DNA of 64,000 nt from Oscillospiraceae bacterium (GTDB lineage Bacteria > Bacillota > Clostridia > Oscillospirales > Ruminococcaceae), in contig JAHZAU010000008.1 in NCBI GenBank assembly GCA_019423755.1, positions 1 to 64,000 of the forward strand, in the 5' to 3' direction. Below are positions 36,569-45,163 of this stretch, piece after piece. Position numbers and translations under genes: made by a program. Under the pieces are notes generated by a model. That model saw only the letters and a program-made list of their open reading frames with translations. It did not search any database and had not been told where the DNA came from. Position 1 is the first letter of the stretch, and each line of letters starts with the position of its first letter.

Positions 36569-37220
36569 AAACCTGCGCTCCTACCAGGCCTTCCGCCGCC
36601 GCACCAAGGGTCTGTTTTACCGCAACCCGGTGCTGAGCTGCGGGCTGGCTCTGCCCTTTGCTGCCTCCTCCGCCACCCTGAGCACCGGCGTGGCCATCTC
36701 TTGGGCCATGCTGCTGGTGTATCTGCCCATGATGGTGCTGGCCGCCGTCTGGGGCAGCAAGCTCCCTTTGTGGAAGCAAGCCATTATCTACCCGCTGGCC
36801 GGCAGCCTGCTGCTGATCCCGGCCCGCTTTGCGGTGCGGGTAGTGTCCCCTACCATCTTTAGCTCCCTGGGTGTTTACTTTGCCCTGCTGTGCGTCAGCG
36901 CCATGCTGGCCGTGGGGGTCCGCCGTTCCAACCTGCACACTTCCCCCACCCGGGCCGCCAAAGAGGCCCTGCTGGAGGTGGCCGGCTTTGCCGCTGTGGT
37001 CATTCCTCTCTCCGCCCTGCGCGAGATGCTGGGCAGCGGCACCCTTTGGAACATCCCCCTGCCTTTTGTCACCTTCCGCTTCAGCGGCCTGAGCGCCGTG
37101 TTTGGCGGGTTTATCCTGCTGGGCTTTGCTATGGCGTTCTTCCGCCTGCTCCATCGGGGCATCCAGCACCTGATGATCCGTTCTGCCGCTCCTCGACCGG
37201 AGGAAGGCCTTCCTCATTAG
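36558..37220 (+). CDS. RnfE-like membrane protein
   Basis: This 220-residue protein has about six helices and aligns with RnfE/NqrD through the N-terminal GLFYRNPVLSCGLALPFA segment and the late LREMLGSGTLW stretch (LREIIGNGTLF in E. coli RnfE). In canonical RnfE the cysteines of GLCP and TNC bind an intramembrane Fe-S cluster. Here those positions are Ala31 and Ala115. Other cysteines, C28 and C112, sit three residues earlier in each case. ATG 36558 has GAGGTGAG upstream; an in-frame GTG at 36549 is less likely. Confidence 0.82.
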   Translation: MRLKNLRSYQAFRRRTKGLFYRNPVLSCGLALPFAASSATLSTGVAISWAMLLVYLPMMVLAAVWGSKLPLWKQAIIYPLAGSLLLIPARFAVRVVSPTIFSSLGVYFALLCVSAMLAVGVRRSNLHTSPTRAAKEALLEVAGFAAVVIPLSALREMLGSGTLWNIPLPFVTFRFSGLSAVFGGFILLGFAMAFFRLLHRGIQHLMIRSAAPRPEEGLPH

Positions 37221-37235
37221 AAAGGAGCCGTCTGC

Positions 37236-37835
37236 ATGAGCTTTTTGTACTTCTTTTCCACCATGTTTTCCGCCATTGCGCTGGAAAATATGCTCTTCTG
37301 CCGGGCGGCGGACGCCCCCGGTATCTACGATACCATCCGCTCCCCCCGGCGCATCCTGGCGCTGACCGCGGTGGTCACGGCGGTGTGCTCGGTGAGCGCC
37401 ATCCCGGCTTATTTTGTCAACGGGCTGATCCATCCGCTGCCGTATTTCAGCTACATCGCGCCCCTTTGCTTTTTGCTGTGTAACCTGCTTGTTTATGGGG
37501 CAGGCTATCTAATACTTTCCAAGCGTTTTCCGGCCCTGCTGGAACGCCTGGGCGGGCCGGACCTCCCCTTCTCAGCGGTAAACTGCGTCACCTTGGGTAC
37601 CCTGTACCTGGCCGCCACCATGAGCGAGTCCTACCTGTTCTCCCACTTCCTCGGCTACTGTGTCGGCTCGGGGCTGGGCTTCGGTCTGGCTCTGCTGCTG
37701 TTCTGGCTGCTGCGGCAGCGCATCACCTTCTCCCAGGTGCCCCGCGCCTTCCGCGGCCTGCCCATTACCATGATCTATCTGGGACTGGTGTCCCTGGCCC
37801 TGTACGGCCTGGTGGGGAGCCAGCTTCCGGCCTAG
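37236..37835 (+). CDS. RnfA-like membrane protein
   Basis: This 199-residue six-helix protein aligns with RnfA/NqrE. The best-kept region is LPFSAVNCVTLGTLYL, which corresponds to LPLITTNCAVLG of E. coli RnfA and keeps its Cys (C117). VPRAFRGLPI near the end matches VPAPFRGNAI. The other cluster Cys, in GLCPF of RnfA, is replaced: the aligned residues read ADAPG with Ala27, although C22 lies nearby. An AAAGGAG site lies 10 nt before the ATG. No RnfB follows, where canonical rnf operons often have it. Confidence 0.82.
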   Translation: MSFLYFFSTMFSAIALENMLFCRAADAPGIYDTIRSPRRILALTAVVTAVCSVSAIPAYFVNGLIHPLPYFSYIAPLCFLLCNLLVYGAGYLILSKRFPALLERLGGPDLPFSAVNCVTLGTLYLAATMSESYLFSHFLGYCVGSGLGFGLALLLFWLLRQRITFSQVPRAFRGLPITMIYLGLVSLALYGLVGSQLPA

Positions 37836-37869
37836 CGTCAAACCAAACAGAAAGGCGTGATCCACTTCT

Positions 37870-39066
37870 ATGGGAAATCCTTATAAAATCAAACATCATA
37901 CCCGGATCTACCGCCGCTCTCCCGGAAGCATGATCCTGCGCGGTCTGGTGGTGCTGCTGGGGGCGCTTGTGCTGTTTGGCGCCGGTTGGGGCCTGTACGG
38001 CACCGTGACCGGCATGCTGCAGAACCGCCCGCACTCCGACGTCCAGCCGGTGGACCCTGACCCGGAGACCGACCTGGTGCCCGGCCAGTCGGAAAGCGAG
38101 GAGCCTTCCGCCGCCGTGCCGGAGGAGACGCCCGCACCCGCACCGTCTGCCACCTCTCTGGAAGCCGCCTGGCTTCCCGCCTCCACCGTCACCGACCCGC
38201 AGCTCTTCTCCGCCGCTTTGGCAGACGCCGCTGGGCAGGGACAGAACGCCGTGGTAGTGCCGCTGAAAGAAACCGGCGGACAGGTAAACTACCCCATCGA
38301 ATACCAGGCGCTCTCCGATGAAAAGAGCCGCGCCGCCGTCACCTTCGACCTGGAGCAGACCGCTTCGCAGATCTCCCAGGCGGGGCTGACCCCCGTGGCC
38401 TACATCAGCGCCTTCCGGGACGCCCTCTACCCCTCGGCGGACAACACCGCCGCCACCTTCTACCGCGACAGCGACTTCCTCTGGGTGGATAACGACCCGG
38501 AAAAGGGCGGCAAGCCCTGGATGAACCCCTTTGCCGACTCCTCGGTGGCCTATTTGGAGAAGCTGATCTCCGATGCCGCCCAGGCCGGCTTTACCCAGGT
38601 GATCCTGGGGGACTTCCAGTTCCCCGAAGGCTATGCCCTGGATATGATCGACTACGGCGACCACGACGGCGACGATAAAAACGCCTATCTGGCCTCCCTG
38701 CGCCAGCAGCTGGCCGACTACGCCCAGGAGCAAGGGGTGCAGCTGAGCGTCCTGCTGCCGGCTTCCAGCCTGCTGGGCGGCGGCACCGCCCCGTGGTTTG
38801 GCTCTCCCGCCGTGCTGGCTGGGGAGCAGCTGGTGGTGGATATGCGGGCCTCTGCCTTTGGTTCGGGCTTGGAAAACGACCTGGTGAACATCCCCGACCC
38901 GTCCGCTGACCTCAGCAATACCGTCCGCACCGCAGGCTCCGCCCTGCTGCAGCAGTTCCCCGACACCCAGCTGACCGCCGTCATCTCCGGCTCTTCTCAG
39001 GAGGAGATCGACGCCCAGGTCCAGGCGTTGGAGGAGCTTGGCATCGCCTACATCCTGGCGTCCTAA
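37870..39066 (+). CDS. Membrane-anchored putative glycoside hydrolase-like protein
   Basis: This 398-residue protein has one N-terminal helix (about residues 21-45), an acidic Pro/Glu/Ser linker (about 55-95) and an extracytoplasmic domain of about 300 residues. The domain has TIM-barrel-like elements: AVVVPLKETGGQVNYP, TPVAYISAFRDAL, QVILGDFQFPEGY. This resembles the DUF4015/putative GH family; catalytic activity is unproven. It lies 34 bp after the RnfA-like gene with a GAAAGG site, and a terminator follows, so it belongs to the Rnf-like operon. Confidence 0.72.
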   Translation: MGNPYKIKHHTRIYRRSPGSMILRGLVVLLGALVLFGAGWGLYGTVTGMLQNRPHSDVQPVDPDPETDLVPGQSESEEPSAAVPEETPAPAPSATSLEAAWLPASTVTDPQLFSAALADAAGQGQNAVVVPLKETGGQVNYPIEYQALSDEKSRAAVTFDLEQTASQISQAGLTPVAYISAFRDALYPSADNTAATFYRDSDFLWVDNDPEKGGKPWMNPFADSSVAYLEKLISDAAQAGFTQVILGDFQFPEGYALDMIDYGDHDGDDKNAYLASLRQQLADYAQEQGVQLSVLLPASSLLGGGTAPWFGSPAVLAGEQLVVDMRASAFGSGLENDLVNIPDPSADLSNTVRTAGSALLQQFPDTQLTAVISGSSQEEIDAQVQALEELGIAYILAS

Positions 39067-39084
39067 CCATTTCCCATAACGCAC

Positions 39085-39120
39085 AAAGCCCACCCTGGTT
39101 TCAGCCAGGGTGGGCTTTTT
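39085..39120 (+). terminator. Terminator of the Rnf-like operon
   Basis: A perfect 14-bp stem (39085-39098 with 39105-39118) with a 6-nt loop and terminal Ts. Confidence 0.93.
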
Positions 39121-39121
39121 C

Positions 39122-39400
39122 TATGCAAAGGGAACGGCTGGCCCTTTGGCGGGACAAGGCTCCCAGGGCCGGGCCTGGGCTGTTCGGGGAAGGCGGCCGG
39201 CAGCCGGCTTCACCCAGGGCCGCAGACGTTCCCGGGGCTTCTGCCTCATCCTATGCCGGGTCGGCGCGGGGGTTCCCGGCGGTAAGGGACACCTCTTTTC
39301 GGCAGGAGCCTCCCCGCGGCAGACCGGCCCGCCTCCCGCCGAAAAAGGCGCCCCTCCTGCCCCGGAAAAAAAGTTTGCCGCCTCCGGCGCCTTTTCCGGA
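39122..39400. other. GC-rich intergenic stretch, nothing recognised
   Basis: About 280 bp rich in GGC/CCG with short hairpins. Open frames cross it on both strands, but none has a ribosome site or protein-like composition. It separates two converging terminators. Confidence 0.6.
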
Positions 39401-39401
39401 C

Positions 39402-39436
39402 AAAGAGAAACCCCGGAAGGCCGCAGCCTCCCGGGG
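39402..39436 (-). terminator. Terminator of the pst-pho operon
   Basis: On the minus strand CCCCGGGAGGC (39436-39426) pairs with GCCTTCCGGGG (39421-39411), one G-U pair, followed by a T-rich run. It lies 25 bp after the phoR stop. Confidence 0.8.
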
Positions 39437-39461
39437 AAAAGAAGAAAGTAAAGAAGATAGC

Positions 39462-41120
39462 TTATGCTTTGGGCCAGGTCAGGGTGAAAACGCTGCCCTG
39501 ACCGGGGGTGCTTTCCAGCTTCACCTGCGCGCCCATGCAGGCTGCGCCGTGTTTGACGATGGAAAGTCCCAGACCGGTGCCGCCGATCTCCTTGGAGTGG
39601 CTTTTATCCACCCGGTAGAATCGCTCGAACACCCGGGCCTGTTCCGCCGGAGCGATGCCGATGCCGGTGTCCGCCACCTGCAGGAAGGGCTGGCCCTCCT
39701 GGATGCCTGTGGTCACCGTTACCATGCCGTCGGGGCGGTTGTATTTGACCGCATTGTCGCAGAGATTGAAGACGACCTCTTCCAGGATGGGCCGCGGCAC
39801 GTGGACCGTCGCTTCCTCGCCCTGGATAGCCAGGGTCAGGTGCTGGGCCTGGGCCGCATGCTCCAGGCGGGAAAGGATCTCCTGCCCCAGCTGGTGCAGC
39901 TCCACATCCTGCAGCTCGTAGGGCACGCCGCCCTCATCCAGCTGGGAGATACGGATAATGTCCTCCACCAGGCGGATCAGGTGATGGGCTTCTTCATAGA
40001 TGCGCTCCGCCGCCCAGTTGACGCCGTCGCCCTGGACCATGCCGTTCTTCATCAGCTCCGCAAAGCCGGAGATGGAGGTCAGCGGGGTCTTCAGCTCGTG
40101 GGAAACATTGGCGGTAAACTCCCGGCGCAGCTGGTCGCGCTGGGTGCGCTCGGTGATGTCAAGCAAAATCAGGACCGCGCCCTGGATGCCGTCCTCCCAG
40201 GAAACCGGGTTGGCCAGCAGCTGCAGGGTACGCTCGCCCCGTTCCAGCAGCACCACGGCGTGTTCCCCCTGCAGGGCGGTCTCCACCGCCTGCTGGAAGG
40301 GTGCGCTGCGGTCCAGGGTCAGCACGCTTTGGCGGCCGGGCAGCAGCTGGGCGCCCAGCAGCTGCAGAGCGCTGGGGTTGCTGGAAAGCAGGCAGGACTC
40401 CTTGTCGATGACAAGCAGGCCCTCGTCCATGTTCTGGGTGATGACCGCGAACTCCTCCTGCTGGCGGCGGGCCTCCTGGAGCTGGTTGCGGATGGTGCGG
40501 TTCTGCTGGCGGATGCGGCTCAGCAGCGGCGCCAGCTCATCGTAACAGTTGCTGTTTTCCGGCTGGTCCAGGTCCAGGCTGTTGATGGGCGCCACGATGC
40601 GCGCCGAAAGATGGGATGCAAACAAGGTGGACAGGATCAGAGCCAGCCCCACTACCAAAAGCAGCGGCGGCAGCATGCTGAGCACCAGCGCCGTACTGCT
40701 GTACAGCGGGGTAGACACCCGCAGGATCTGCCCGTCCGACAGCTTTTTGGCGTAGTAGATGCTGTCCTGGCTCAGGGTTTCGGAGCGGCGGGTGGCCCAG
40801 CCTTCGCCCCATTTTTGGGCGCTTTGGATCTCCTCCCGCTGCTGGTGGTTTTCCATGGACTGGGGGTTGCTGTGGTTGTCAAACAGCACCTGCCCCTCTG
40901 CGTCGATAAGGGTGATGCGGGCGTCCGACAGGCTCAGCCCCTCCAGATACTCGGCGCCCATGCTTTCCACACCGGGCGCCAGATAAGCCGCTTCCCGTTT
41001 CAATTCCCGGGAAAGCTGGTCCCCCACAAACTGGTGCAGGACACCCAGCACCAGGATCATGGCAGCGGCCAGCACGACGGCGCTTACGCTAAGGATCGAC
41101 CGAAAGATCCGCTTGTTCAA
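39462..41120 (-). CDS. phoR: PhoR-type sensor histidine kinase
   Basis: This 552-residue kinase has two membrane helices (about 9-31 and 147-170) flanking an extracytoplasmic domain, then HAMP-like and PAS regions. The kinase core has the H-box VSHELKTPL, N-box NLCDNAVKYN and G-boxes DTGIGI and GGTGLGLSIV. It should phosphorylate PhoP when phosphate is scarce, under control of PhoU and the Pst transporter. The TTG start at 41120 overlaps the phoP stop (TTGA) and has a GGGAGAGGAAG site. It is the last gene of the operon. Confidence 0.92.
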   Translation of the reverse strand: MNKRIFRSILSVSAVVLAAAMILVLGVLHQFVGDQLSRELKREAAYLAPGVESMGAEYLEGLSLSDARITLIDAEGQVLFDNHSNPQSMENHQQREEIQSAQKWGEGWATRRSETLSQDSIYYAKKLSDGQILRVSTPLYSSTALVLSMLPPLLLVVGLALILSTLFASHLSARIVAPINSLDLDQPENSNCYDELAPLLSRIRQQNRTIRNQLQEARRQQEEFAVITQNMDEGLLVIDKESCLLSSNPSALQLLGAQLLPGRQSVLTLDRSAPFQQAVETALQGEHAVVLLERGERTLQLLANPVSWEDGIQGAVLILLDITERTQRDQLRREFTANVSHELKTPLTSISGFAELMKNGMVQGDGVNWAAERIYEEAHHLIRLVEDIIRISQLDEGGVPYELQDVELHQLGQEILSRLEHAAQAQHLTLAIQGEEATVHVPRPILEEVVFNLCDNAVKYNRPDGMVTVTTGIQEGQPFLQVADTGIGIAPAEQARVFERFYRVDKSHSKEIGGTGLGLSIVKHGAACMGAQVKLESTPGQGSVFTLTWPKA

Positions 41121-41800
41121 TCTTCCTCTCCCCCAATTTTATACCCGACGCCCCGCACCGTCTGGATGCAGTCCCCGGCCGGGCCCAGCTTTTGGCGCAG
41201 GGTCCGGACATGGACGTCCACGGTGCGGCTTTCGCCGTCAAACTCATAGCCCCACACCCGGTCCAGGAGCTGCGCCCGGGTAAATACCAGGCCCTGATGC
41301 TCCAGAAGCAGGCAGAGCAGTTCATATTCCTTCAAGGTCAGGTTCACTTCCTGACCAGCTACCCGCACCACATGGCGGGACGGGCAGACATACAGGTCCC
41401 CGGTGCGGTATTCCACCAGAGAGGGACGGGGCGCATCCCCGGCCCGGCGCAGCAGCGCCCGTACCCGGGCCAGCAGCTCCATCATGCCAAAGGGCTTGGC
41501 CAGGTAGTCGTCGGCGCCGTTGTCCAGACCCAGGACCTTATCAAACTCACTGCTTTTGGCGGTGAGCATCATCACCGGCAGGCGCTGGGTAGCCGGCGAG
41601 GTGCGCAGCTTTTTGAGGATCTGCAGTCCGTCCTCCTCCGGCAGCATAATATCCAGCAAAACCAGCTGGGGACGCTGGGTCTCCATGGCCGCCCAAAACA
41701 GCGACGGCCGGGCAAAGCCTTGGGTCTCCAGACCCTGGCTGTTGAGGGTATAGCAGACCAGCTCCCGGATGCTGTTGTCGTCCTCTACCAGGTAGATCAT
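41117..41800 (-). CDS. phoP: PhoP-type response regulator
   Basis: This 227-residue OmpR-family regulator has a receiver domain (acidic EDD pocket near the start, phospho-acceptor Asp in LLDIMLPEEDG, Lys in LAKPF) and a C-terminal winged helix (ELLCLLLEHQGLVFTR to SRTVDVHVRTLRQKL). It activates phosphate-starvation genes by binding Pho boxes. ATG 41800 is preferred to the GTG two codons upstream because the GGAGG site is then 9 nt away. It follows phoU and overlaps phoR by 4 bp. Confidence 0.93.
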   Translation of the reverse strand: MIYLVEDDNSIRELVCYTLNSQGLETQGFARPSLFWAAMETQRPQLVLLDIMLPEEDGLQILKKLRTSPATQRLPVMMLTAKSSEFDKVLGLDNGADDYLAKPFGMMELLARVRALLRRAGDAPRPSLVEYRTGDLYVCPSRHVVRVAGQEVNLTLKEYELLCLLLEHQGLVFTRAQLLDRVWGYEFDGESRTVDVHVRTLRQKLGPAGDCIQTVRGVGYKIGGEED

Positions 41801-41839
41801 CTCCACTTTCCTCCGTTTCGGTATGATGTCACCTTTGTA

Positions 41840-42508
41840 TTATAACATATTCCCCGGGTGATGTTCATTGCTTTCGTGCTCCCCGGTGATGGAATATTCC
41901 ACCCACTCGGCGATGTTCACTGCATGGTCGCCGATGCGCTCAAAGTACTTGGCCGCCATAAGCAGGTCCAGGGCAGCGCGGGCGTCGGTGTCCTTGCGGA
42001 AGATCAGCTCGGTCAGCTCCTGACGCACCTGGTTAAAGAGAACGTCTACCTGGTCGTCCTCCTGCATGACCTTGTGGGCCAGGCGCAGGTCGTTTTTCAC
42101 AAAAGCTTCCACGCTGTCGGTAACCATCTTCACCGCAGCCAGGGCCATCTGACCCATGGGGACGCGGTTGGGCAGGTCGGTGCCGGACAGATAGGGCGCC
42201 AGCTCGGCCAGGTCGGCTGCCTGGTCGCCGATGCGCTCCATATCGGAGATCATCTTCATGGCAGCGGAGATGGTGCGCAGGTCGCGGGCCACCGGCTGCT
42301 GCTGCAGAAGCAGACGCAGGCAGAGGCTTTCGATCTCCTGCTCCTTGCGGTCGATCTGCTCGTCGGTGGCGTAGACTGCGTCGGCGGTGACCCCCTCCTC
42401 CTGCATGATCAGCTTGGCCGACAGGGCGATCGCCTGCTCGCACAAGCTGCCCATGCGGATCAATTCGCGGTGCAGCTCCTCCAGCTGCTGGTCGAAACGT
42501 GTTCTCAT
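41840..42508 (-). CDS. phoU: Phosphate transport regulator PhoU
   Basis: This 222-residue all-helical protein consists of two PhoU repeats, each with an E/D-x3-D metal motif (ISDMERIGDQAADLAEL and YFERIGDHAVNIAEW). It links the Pst transporter to PhoR signalling and keeps the regulon off when phosphate is plentiful. ATG 42508 overlaps the pstB stop by one base (TAATG), and the GGGAGG site lies in the end of pstB. Confidence 0.96.
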   Translation of the reverse strand: MRTRFDQQLEELHRELIRMGSLCEQAIALSAKLIMQEEGVTADAVYATDEQIDRKEQEIESLCLRLLLQQQPVARDLRTISAAMKMISDMERIGDQAADLAELAPYLSGTDLPNRVPMGQMALAAVKMVTDSVEAFVKNDLRLAHKVMQEDDQVDVLFNQVRQELTELIFRKDTDARAALDLLMAAKYFERIGDHAVNIAEWVEYSITGEHESNEHHPGNML

Positions 42509-43263
42509 TATCCGAACCTCCCGGTGATGTAATCTTCGGTGCGTTTGTCTCGGGGCATGGAGAAGATCTCCTCGGTGGGGCCGCACTCCACCATTTCGCC
42601 CATGAGGAAGAAGGCGGTCCGGTCCGAAATACGGGCTGCCTGCTGCATGTTGTGGGTCACCATGATGATGGTGTATTTCTCCTTGAGCTGGGCTGCCAGC
42701 TCCTCGATCTTCAGGGTGGAGATAGGGTCCAGGGCGCTGGTGGATTCGTCCATCAGCAGGACCTTGGGCTGCACAGCCAGGGCGCGGGCGATGCACAGAC
42801 GCTGCTGCTGGCCGCCGGAAAGGCCCAGGGCGCTGCGGTTGAGGCGGTCTTTGACCTCATCCCAGATGGCGGCGCCACGCAGGGACTGCTCTACCAGTTC
42901 GTCCAGCTTGACGCGGGAGCGGATACCCTGGATACGGGGGCCGTAGGCCACGTTATCGTAGATGGACATGGGGAAGGGGTTGGCCTTCTGGAACACCATG
43001 CCCACCTCTTTGCGCAGCCAGGTGGGGTCCATAGAGGGGTCGTAGATGCTGTGGCCGTCGTAGACCACCTCACCCTCGATGCGGATGCCCGGCACCAGGT
43101 CGTTCATCCGGTTGAGGGTCTTGAGGAAGGTGGACTTGCCGCAGCCGGAAGGGCCGATCAGTGCGGTGATCTGGTTTTCCGGAATTTCCATATTGACATG
43201 GTGAAGGGCCTGGTTGGCGCCGTACCACAGGTTCAGGTCCCGGGCCGTGATAATATTCGACAT
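42508..43263 (-). CDS. pstB: Phosphate ABC transporter ATP-binding protein
   Basis: This 251-residue ATPase powers the high-affinity phosphate importer. Walker A is GPSGCGKST, the signature is LSGGQQQR, Walker B is VLLMDES and the switch His is in VTHNM. Length and motifs are standard. It follows pstA by 12 bp and overlaps phoU. Confidence 0.98.
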   Translation of the reverse strand: MSNIITARDLNLWYGANQALHHVNMEIPENQITALIGPSGCGKSTFLKTLNRMNDLVPGIRIEGEVVYDGHSIYDPSMDPTWLRKEVGMVFQKANPFPMSIYDNVAYGPRIQGIRSRVKLDELVEQSLRGAAIWDEVKDRLNRSALGLSGGQQQRLCIARALAVQPKVLLMDESTSALDPISTLKIEELAAQLKEKYTIIMVTHNMQQAARISDRTAFFLMGEMVECGPTEEIFSMPRDKRTEDYITGRFG

Positions 43264-43275
43264 ACTCTTCTCTCC

Positions 43276-44121
43276 CTATTTTTTCAGCTTGCGTCCGACG
43301 GTGTTGGCGGACAGGTTGATGACCAGTGTCAGCAGCATGAGGATGGTGGCGATGGCAAAGGCCACATCCGTTTCGCCGCGCTCGTTGGCGTAGACATAGA
43401 GGGCCACGGTCAGGGTGGCGGAGGAGGAACCCAGCGACTCTACAAAGCCGTTGAGCACCAGGCCGAAGCCAGCGGTGAACAGCAGCGCTGCCGACTCGCC
43501 GACGATGCGTCCCACCGCCAGGATGCAGCCGGTGACGATACCGTCAATGGCGTTGGGCAGCACCACGGTGCGCACCATGTGCCATTTGCCGGCGCCCAGG
43601 CCCAGCGCGCCTTCGCGGTAGGACTGGGGCACGGTCTTGAGGCTTTCCTGAGTGGTGCGGACGATGGTGGGCAGGATCATGACCACCAGGGTCAGACCAC
43701 CGGCCAAAATACCCTGCTGCAGGCCCATCATCTGGATGAAGAACAGCATACCCACCAGACCGAAGATGATGGAGGGGATACCGGTGAGGGTCTCGGTGGC
43801 AAACTCGATGACCGCCACTACCTTGCGGTTGGTGGCGTACTCGGTCAGATAGATGGCGGCGCCGACGCCCAGCGGCAGCACCACGATCATCGACAGGAAG
43901 ATGATATACAAAGTGTTAAGAATGTTTGGCAGAATACCAATGGTATCTTTGATGTAGCTGGTCTGGCTGGTGAGCAGCTCCCAGCTCAGGCTGCCTACGC
44001 CGCGGTAGAACAGATAACCGATCAAAAACACCAGAAGGGCGCAGGTGATGCCGGCGCACAGATACATGAGAATGCGCAGGGTCCCGTCATAGGCGCGGCG
44101 GCGTTGGGATAAAGGTTCCAT
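43276..44121 (-). CDS. pstA: Phosphate ABC transporter permease PstA
   Basis: This 281-residue membrane protein has six helices and the ABC permease loop (ALGLGAGKWHMVRTVVLPNA) that contacts PstB. With PstC it forms the phosphate channel. It starts 3 bp after the pstC stop with AAGGAGG inside the end of pstC, indicating coupled translation. Confidence 0.96.
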   Translation of the reverse strand: MEPLSQRRRAYDGTLRILMYLCAGITCALLVFLIGYLFYRGVGSLSWELLTSQTSYIKDTIGILPNILNTLYIIFLSMIVVLPLGVGAAIYLTEYATNRKVVAVIEFATETLTGIPSIIFGLVGMLFFIQMMGLQQGILAGGLTLVVMILPTIVRTTQESLKTVPQSYREGALGLGAGKWHMVRTVVLPNAIDGIVTGCILAVGRIVGESAALLFTAGFGLVLNGFVESLGSSSATLTVALYVYANERGETDVAFAIATILMLLTLVINLSANTVGRKLKK

Positions 44122-44124
44122 GGA

Positions 44125-45081
44125 TTACGCGTCCTCCTTTTTGCGTTTGATAAAGACGTTGAGGAATACATTGATGAGCATGATAAACAAGAACAGTACC
44201 AGACCGATGGAGAACAGCGCGTCCCGCTGCAGAGAGCCTACGGCGGCGTAGGACATTTCCGAAGCGATAGCGGTGGTCAGGAAGCGTACCGAGGTAAAGA
44301 GACCCGGCATGTTGGCCACGTTGCCCGACACCATGATGATGGCCATAGCCTCACCGATGGCACGGCCGACGCCCAGCACCACGGCGGTGGCAACACCGCT
44401 GCGGGCAGCAGGCAGGCTGACCTTAAAGATGGTCTCGATCTTGGTGGCGCCCAGGGCCAGAGAAGCTTCCTCATACTCCTTGGGGACGGCGTTGAGGGCG
44501 GTCTCCGAAACGTTGATGATGGAAGGCAGGATCATAATGGCCAGGACCAGGATGGCTGCCAGCAGGGTGGCGCCGGAGGCCAGGTCGAAGAGGTTGCGGA
44601 TCGCCGGTACCAGGACGATCATACCCACCAGGCCGTAAACCACCGACGGGATACCCGCCAGCAGCTCCACGGCGGTGTGGATCACCGATGCCACCTTGGG
44701 GGGCGCTACCTTGGAGAGGAAGACCGCGGTCATCAGCCCCACCGGCACGCCCAGCACGATGGCTCCGGCGGTGCCGTAGATGGAGGTGAGGATAAAGGGC
44801 AGAATGCCGTAAGCAGGCTCGGTGGCGTTGGTCGGGTCCCAGGTGTCTCCCAGAAGGAAGTCAACAAGCCCGATCTCCCGGATGGCCGGTACGCCGGAGA
44901 TGATCAGATAGATGCTGATAAGCAGGACGAATGCCACCGCTACAATGCCGCAAAGCAGGAAGATGCCATGCATGATCCATTCCATCAGTTCCTTGGCGTT
45001 GCGCACCTGCAGGCGAGGGGGGCGGACCGCCTGGGTGGGCTGGTTCTGCTGCGGGGCCTGGAGGGCCTTTTCGTTTTCCAT
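44125..45081 (-). CDS. pstC: Phosphate ABC transporter permease PstC
   Basis: This 318-residue permease has a polar 25-residue N terminus, six helices and the EAA-type loop (ASLALGATKIETIFKVSLPAA). ATG 45081 is chosen because AAAGGAG lies 7 nt upstream; an ATG six codons earlier has none. A GC-rich hairpin in the 82-bp pstS-pstC gap could reduce expression of the distal genes relative to pstS. Confidence 0.96.
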   Translation of the reverse strand: MENEKALQAPQQNQPTQAVRPPRLQVRNAKELMEWIMHGIFLLCGIVAVAFVLLISIYLIISGVPAIREIGLVDFLLGDTWDPTNATEPAYGILPFILTSIYGTAGAIVLGVPVGLMTAVFLSKVAPPKVASVIHTAVELLAGIPSVVYGLVGMIVLVPAIRNLFDLASGATLLAAILVLAIMILPSIINVSETALNAVPKEYEEASLALGATKIETIFKVSLPAARSGVATAVVLGVGRAIGEAMAIIMVSGNVANMPGLFTSVRFLTTAIASEMSYAAVGSLQRDALFSIGLVLFLFIMLINVFLNVFIKRKKEDA

Positions 45082-45163
45082 GATGCTGCTCCTTTTCATC
45101 GATACAGGAAGTTGCCCCTGTCAGGGAGACCCTGGCAGAGGCATTGGTTGGGGAATCCGAATC

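Noticed and set aside
39122..39461. Plus-strand coding frames between the Rnf-like operon and phoR
   Set aside because: They lack ribosome sites, have Pro/Arg-rich composition and run into the antisense of phoR.
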